From the NCBI GenBank assembly GCA_016793635.1, contig JAEUMD010000013.1, forward strand, positions 186,001 through 250,000: DNA of 64,000 nucleotides, read 5' to 3'. The DNA comes from Hyphomicrobiaceae bacterium. GTDB lineage: Bacteria > Pseudomonadota > Alphaproteobacteria > Rhizobiales > Hyphomicrobiaceae. Position 1 is the stretch's first letter. Each line of letters begins with the position of its first letter. The notes under the pieces were generated by a model, which saw only the letters and a list, made by a program, of their open reading frames with translations, was not told the origin of the DNA and made no database searches. Position numbers and translations under genes: made by a program. Shown here piece after piece: positions 61,479 to 64,000 of the stretch.

Positions 61479-61505
61479 GGGGGTGGCGAAAGCCACCCCT
61501 TTTTC
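61479..61505 (+). terminator. Intrinsic terminator
   Basis: GGGGTGGC-GAAA-GCCACCCC with five T immediately after, 26 bases past the stop of the cysteine-rich protein gene. GNRA-type tetraloop. Confidence 0.95.
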
Positions 61506-61568
61506 TTTGCTCATTTCGGTTGGAAAGGAAGGAGCGGCGCCCGGGGGCACTGGGCACAGTTTGCCGCT

Positions 61569-61988
61569 TCAGCGCGCGCGCAGACCGCCGATCGCCATTC
61601 CCAGCACCAAGCATAGGGTGGCGGCGCCGCCGAGGACGAGGGGCAATCCCCATTTCTCGGGAAAGCTGTCGATGACGCCGCTCGCCGGGTCGCTCGCCGG
61701 ATAGAGCACCGGCACCCGGTCGCCGAGAGCGTGGGCGGGCGCACGCCATGACCACCCGGCGACGAACCGATGTGCCTTGCCCGTGCCGTCCGTGAACTCG
61801 ACGACGGCTGCGACCTTCGGTTCTGGCTGAGGCCCCTTCTGAACCGGCGGAGGCGTCACGCCGCGGAAGGCGACGACAATCCCTGTCGATCGTGCGTATC
61901 CGGAATAGGCGGTCGCCTTGACCATCGCCGTCGTGCCTGCGCCGAGTGCCAGGGCCAGGGCGGCGAACAGCAGTGCCTTTGCGAACAT
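61569..61988 (-). CDS. DUF3592-type membrane protein
   Basis: A 139-residue protein with a helix at each end (ALLFAALALALGAGTTAM and LVLGGAATLCLVLGMAIGG) enclosing a beta-rich domain of DUF3592 type (GIVVAFRGV, VVEFTDGTGKAHRF, GDRVPVLYPASDP). No function known for the family. It lies downstream of the ClC gene on the same strand with a 49-base gap. Confidence 0.75.
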   Translation of the reverse strand: MFAKALLFAALALALGAGTTAMVKATAYSGYARSTGIVVAFRGVTPPPVQKGPQPEPKVAAVVEFTDGTGKAHRFVAGWSWRAPAHALGDRVPVLYPASDPASGVIDSFPEKWGLPLVLGGAATLCLVLGMAIGGLRAR

Positions 61989-62037
61989 CGAGCGCCACTC
62001 CCTTCCGGTTTGTTCGACTGGATCGCCGTGCCGCGTC

Positions 62038-63777
62038 TCAGCGGTGCTCCTCGACGGTCGCGTCGATCAGGGCGCGGTTAAACGCGTTGAGCGCCTGGAT
62101 GCGTTCCGCATAGCCGATCACGACCGTCGTGTCGGCGTCGGATACGACGGCGATGCGGGACTCGCCCGTGGTGTCGAAAGTCCGCAGCGCGCGTTCGAGC
62201 GTGTCGGATGGCAATAGCCAAGGGCTGCCGGACGCCGGATCGAGCCGCGTGGCACCAGCTTCGTCGCCGGCCGCGGCGGTCATGAACGAGGACACCATGA
62301 GGCGCCGCATGATGCTTTTGTGCGGACCCTCCTGCAGGAATAATCCGCGCTTTCCGAGCTGCCAGTGGAAGAAGCTCTGCCCCAGCACGGCCTGGCTCAA
62401 CGCCACGGAAATGGAGACCGTGAGGAGTAGGGCGATGGTCATCGAGTAGCCGCCTGTCAGCTCGAAGCAGATGAGCGTCGTGGAAAGCGGTGCTCCGAGC
62501 ACGGAGGCGGCCACCGCCCCCATGCCGAGGATTGCATAAAGGCCATGGCTTGCGCCGACGTCGGGAAACGTCGAAGTGGCGATGATGCCGAAGGCGGCGC
62601 CGGTCGTCGCGCCGAGATAGAGCGAGGGCGAGAAGACCCCTCCGGCGAAGCGGACCGACATCGAGATCGCGGTCGCGGCCGTCTTGGCGACGATCAGCAT
62701 CAGCAGCATCGACAGCGGCAGGTTGCGGTAGAGTGCCTGATCCGTGGTCTCGTAACCGACGCCCAGTACCTCCGGGAAAACGAGCGCAATCGCGCCGACC
62801 GCGAGGCCGCCGAGGCCGGTGCGCAGCCACAGCGGCATATCGAACCGCCACACGACGCGTTCGCTCAGCATGATGGCGACCTGGAACAGAACGGCGACGG
62901 TGGCGCACGTCACGCCGAGCAGCACGAAAGCCGGGAATTCCCAGTAAGTGGTGATCTGGTACTCGGGCACCGCGAACGCAGCAAAGTTGCCGAAATGCAA
63001 GCGGCTGACGATGCCGCCTGCGACGCTGGCAATCACGATCGGCACGAGGGCTCGAAGTGCGTAGTGGCCCAGGATCACCTCGTGAGCGAAGAGCACGCCG
63101 GCGATGGGTGCGTTGAACGAGGAGGAGACGGCGGCCGCGACGCCCGCCGCGAAGAGCGCCCGCCGACTGGCCGGTGTCAGGCGGAAACGGTCTTCGATCG
63201 AAGATGCCAGCATCGCGCCGAGGTGCACCACGGGCCCTTCGCGTCCGAGGCTGGCACCTGATCCGAGCGACATCGCGGCGAGGAACGCACTCCAAAGTCC
63301 GGTGCGGACGTCTATCCGACAATCCCGTAGAGCCCGCGACTCGATCACATCCGCGACGGCGTGTGCGCGCCGTCCGCCGACAAAACGCTCGAGTAGGAAG
63401 CCGACGATCAGTCCGCCAATCATGGGCGCAAGCAACACGTTCCACCAGGGTACCTGCGCAGCGGCCGAGACCACCCGCTCGCTCGCGGTCCATAGCCAGG
63501 GAAGCTGGAACATCCCGATGGCGAGGCGGAAGCCTAAGGCCGCATAGCCGACCGCGACGCCCACGAACGCCGCCAGCACCCAGATTAGTGGCTGCCGCTC
63601 TGCCAGAAACTCCCGGAAATTGTGGCCGAGGCGCTCGCTGACGACGCCAAAGGTCGAGGCGAGGTTGCGTGCGATCGCGCGCCGCGCGCCGAGGATGGCG
63701 ACCCCCAAGCGCGAGGGCCTGGTCATGGCGCGTGTGTTCGCCGGGCTTCCGTTCGCCTCGCCGGGGCTTGCGCTCAT
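62038..63777 (-). CDS. ClC-family chloride channel/transporter
   Basis: Integral membrane protein of 579 residues with the ClC motifs GSGASLGREGP (gating glutamate in GREGP) and GGVFSPSLYLGA, and about 17 membrane helices. The C-terminus has a single, incomplete CBS-like segment (SRIAVVSDADTTVVIGYAER). Whether it is a channel or a Cl-/H+ exchanger cannot be told from these motifs. Start 63777 chosen; ATGs at 63804 and 63726 are alternatives, since no strong ribosome site is visible. Confidence 0.9.
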   Translation of the reverse strand: MSASPGEANGSPANTRAMTRPSRLGVAILGARRAIARNLASTFGVVSERLGHNFREFLAERQPLIWVLAAFVGVAVGYAALGFRLAIGMFQLPWLWTASERVVSAAAQVPWWNVLLAPMIGGLIVGFLLERFVGGRRAHAVADVIESRALRDCRIDVRTGLWSAFLAAMSLGSGASLGREGPVVHLGAMLASSIEDRFRLTPASRRALFAAGVAAAVSSSFNAPIAGVLFAHEVILGHYALRALVPIVIASVAGGIVSRLHFGNFAAFAVPEYQITTYWEFPAFVLLGVTCATVAVLFQVAIMLSERVVWRFDMPLWLRTGLGGLAVGAIALVFPEVLGVGYETTDQALYRNLPLSMLLMLIVAKTAATAISMSVRFAGGVFSPSLYLGATTGAAFGIIATSTFPDVGASHGLYAILGMGAVAASVLGAPLSTTLICFELTGGYSMTIALLLTVSISVALSQAVLGQSFFHWQLGKRGLFLQEGPHKSIMRRLMVSSFMTAAAGDEAGATRLDPASGSPWLLPSDTLERALRTFDTTGESRIAVVSDADTTVVIGYAERIQALNAFNRALIDATVEEHR

Positions 63778-64000
63778 GGCGCCCACCGTGACGGCGCCCG
63801 GCAACCTGCTCTCGCGTGGGCATTCCCGATCGCGAATGTCGGGTTGCGTTTCCGGTCCCGTCGCCGAGCGGACCGCCGGAGTGCGCAGAGCTGCAAGTTC
63901 ACACTTGAATTCCTCGGCAGGGTGTCAAAGTTTGGTCCGGGGCGGATGGCAAAACCTCATGCGGGCGTTCCGCTATATTGTGCGTCAGAAGCGTGAGGCC

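Noticed and set aside
1-64000. rRNA, tRNA, CRISPR, transposase or phage genes
   Set aside because: None recognised by eye in gaps or reading frames. A tRNA scan of the gaps would be needed to exclude a small RNA gene completely.

Overview
This is a GC-rich chromosomal segment from an alphaproteobacterium, most likely a Hyphomicrobiales (rhizobial-type) species. The reasons are: a ChpT phosphotransferase beside a receiver protein and a perfect CtrA-type site; a DUF1134/EipA envelope protein; a rhizobial-type membrane-anchored coiled-coil protein; the thyA-folA-hflK-hflC-DUF2065-Do protease order; and paired psd-pssA. The species cannot be named from the sequence alone. Almost all of the window is ordinary core genome. 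I see no rRNA, tRNA, CRISPR array, prophage or insertion sequence.

Layout: (1) 1-10 kb, + strand: CPBP protease, thyA, two paralogous lipoproteins, folA, hflK-hflC-DUF2065, a Do-type serine protease, then psd and pssA for phosphatidylethanolamine synthesis. (2) 10-15 kb, - strand: a GDP-mannose enzyme (ManC type), a HerA-like ATPase and a soluble histidine kinase. (3) 15-22 kb: an outer-membrane barrel protein, a large TonB-dependent receptor and a divergent exported protein-exbB-exbD-tonB operon, together a complete energised outer-membrane uptake system of unknown substrate. (4) 22-28 kb: surface polysaccharide genes (GT4, two GT2-type enzymes, a Wzx-type flippase). (5) 28-38 kb: ppdK, der, holC, rlmJ, a cold-shock protein and five small exported proteins, with a striking palindromic repeat element at 33.0-33.2 kb. 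(6) 38-44 kb: FetA/FetB ABC transporter, a CheY-like receiver with an upstream CtrA-type site, chpT, eipA and a coiled-coil membrane protein. (7) 44-58 kb: a solute-sensing and uptake region described below. (8) 58-64 kb: UvrD/PcrA helicase, a second cysteine-rich small protein, a DUF3592 protein and a ClC chloride channel.

The most interesting region is 44.1-58.0 kb. A CrbS-like kinase (an Na+/solute symporter fused to a histidine kinase), a small membrane protein and a receiver-only regulator form one operon. Divergent to it are a DUF4212 small subunit and a VC_2705-type cation/acetate symporter, with a perfect FNR/FixK-type palindrome between the two operons. Downstream lie two CBS/DUF294 nucleotidyltransferase-like proteins and a membrane protein that joins a PAS domain, a kinase-like region without its phospho-accepting histidine, and an apparently active DEDDh exonuclease. 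One of the DUF294 proteins carries an N-terminal exonuclease fold that has lost three of its catalytic residues. The grouping suggests a control module for carboxylate uptake that includes nucleotide or nucleic-acid chemistry; its mechanism is inferred, not shown.

Regulatory sites supported by sequence are the CtrA-type site (40109-40124), the FNR/FixK-type site (47949-47962), several dyads of unknown factor, and about ten intrinsic terminators. Two groups of tandem or dispersed paralogs of small secreted or lipid-anchored proteins (1969/2542; 35717/36066; 32422/61172) are the main uncharacterised protein families here.
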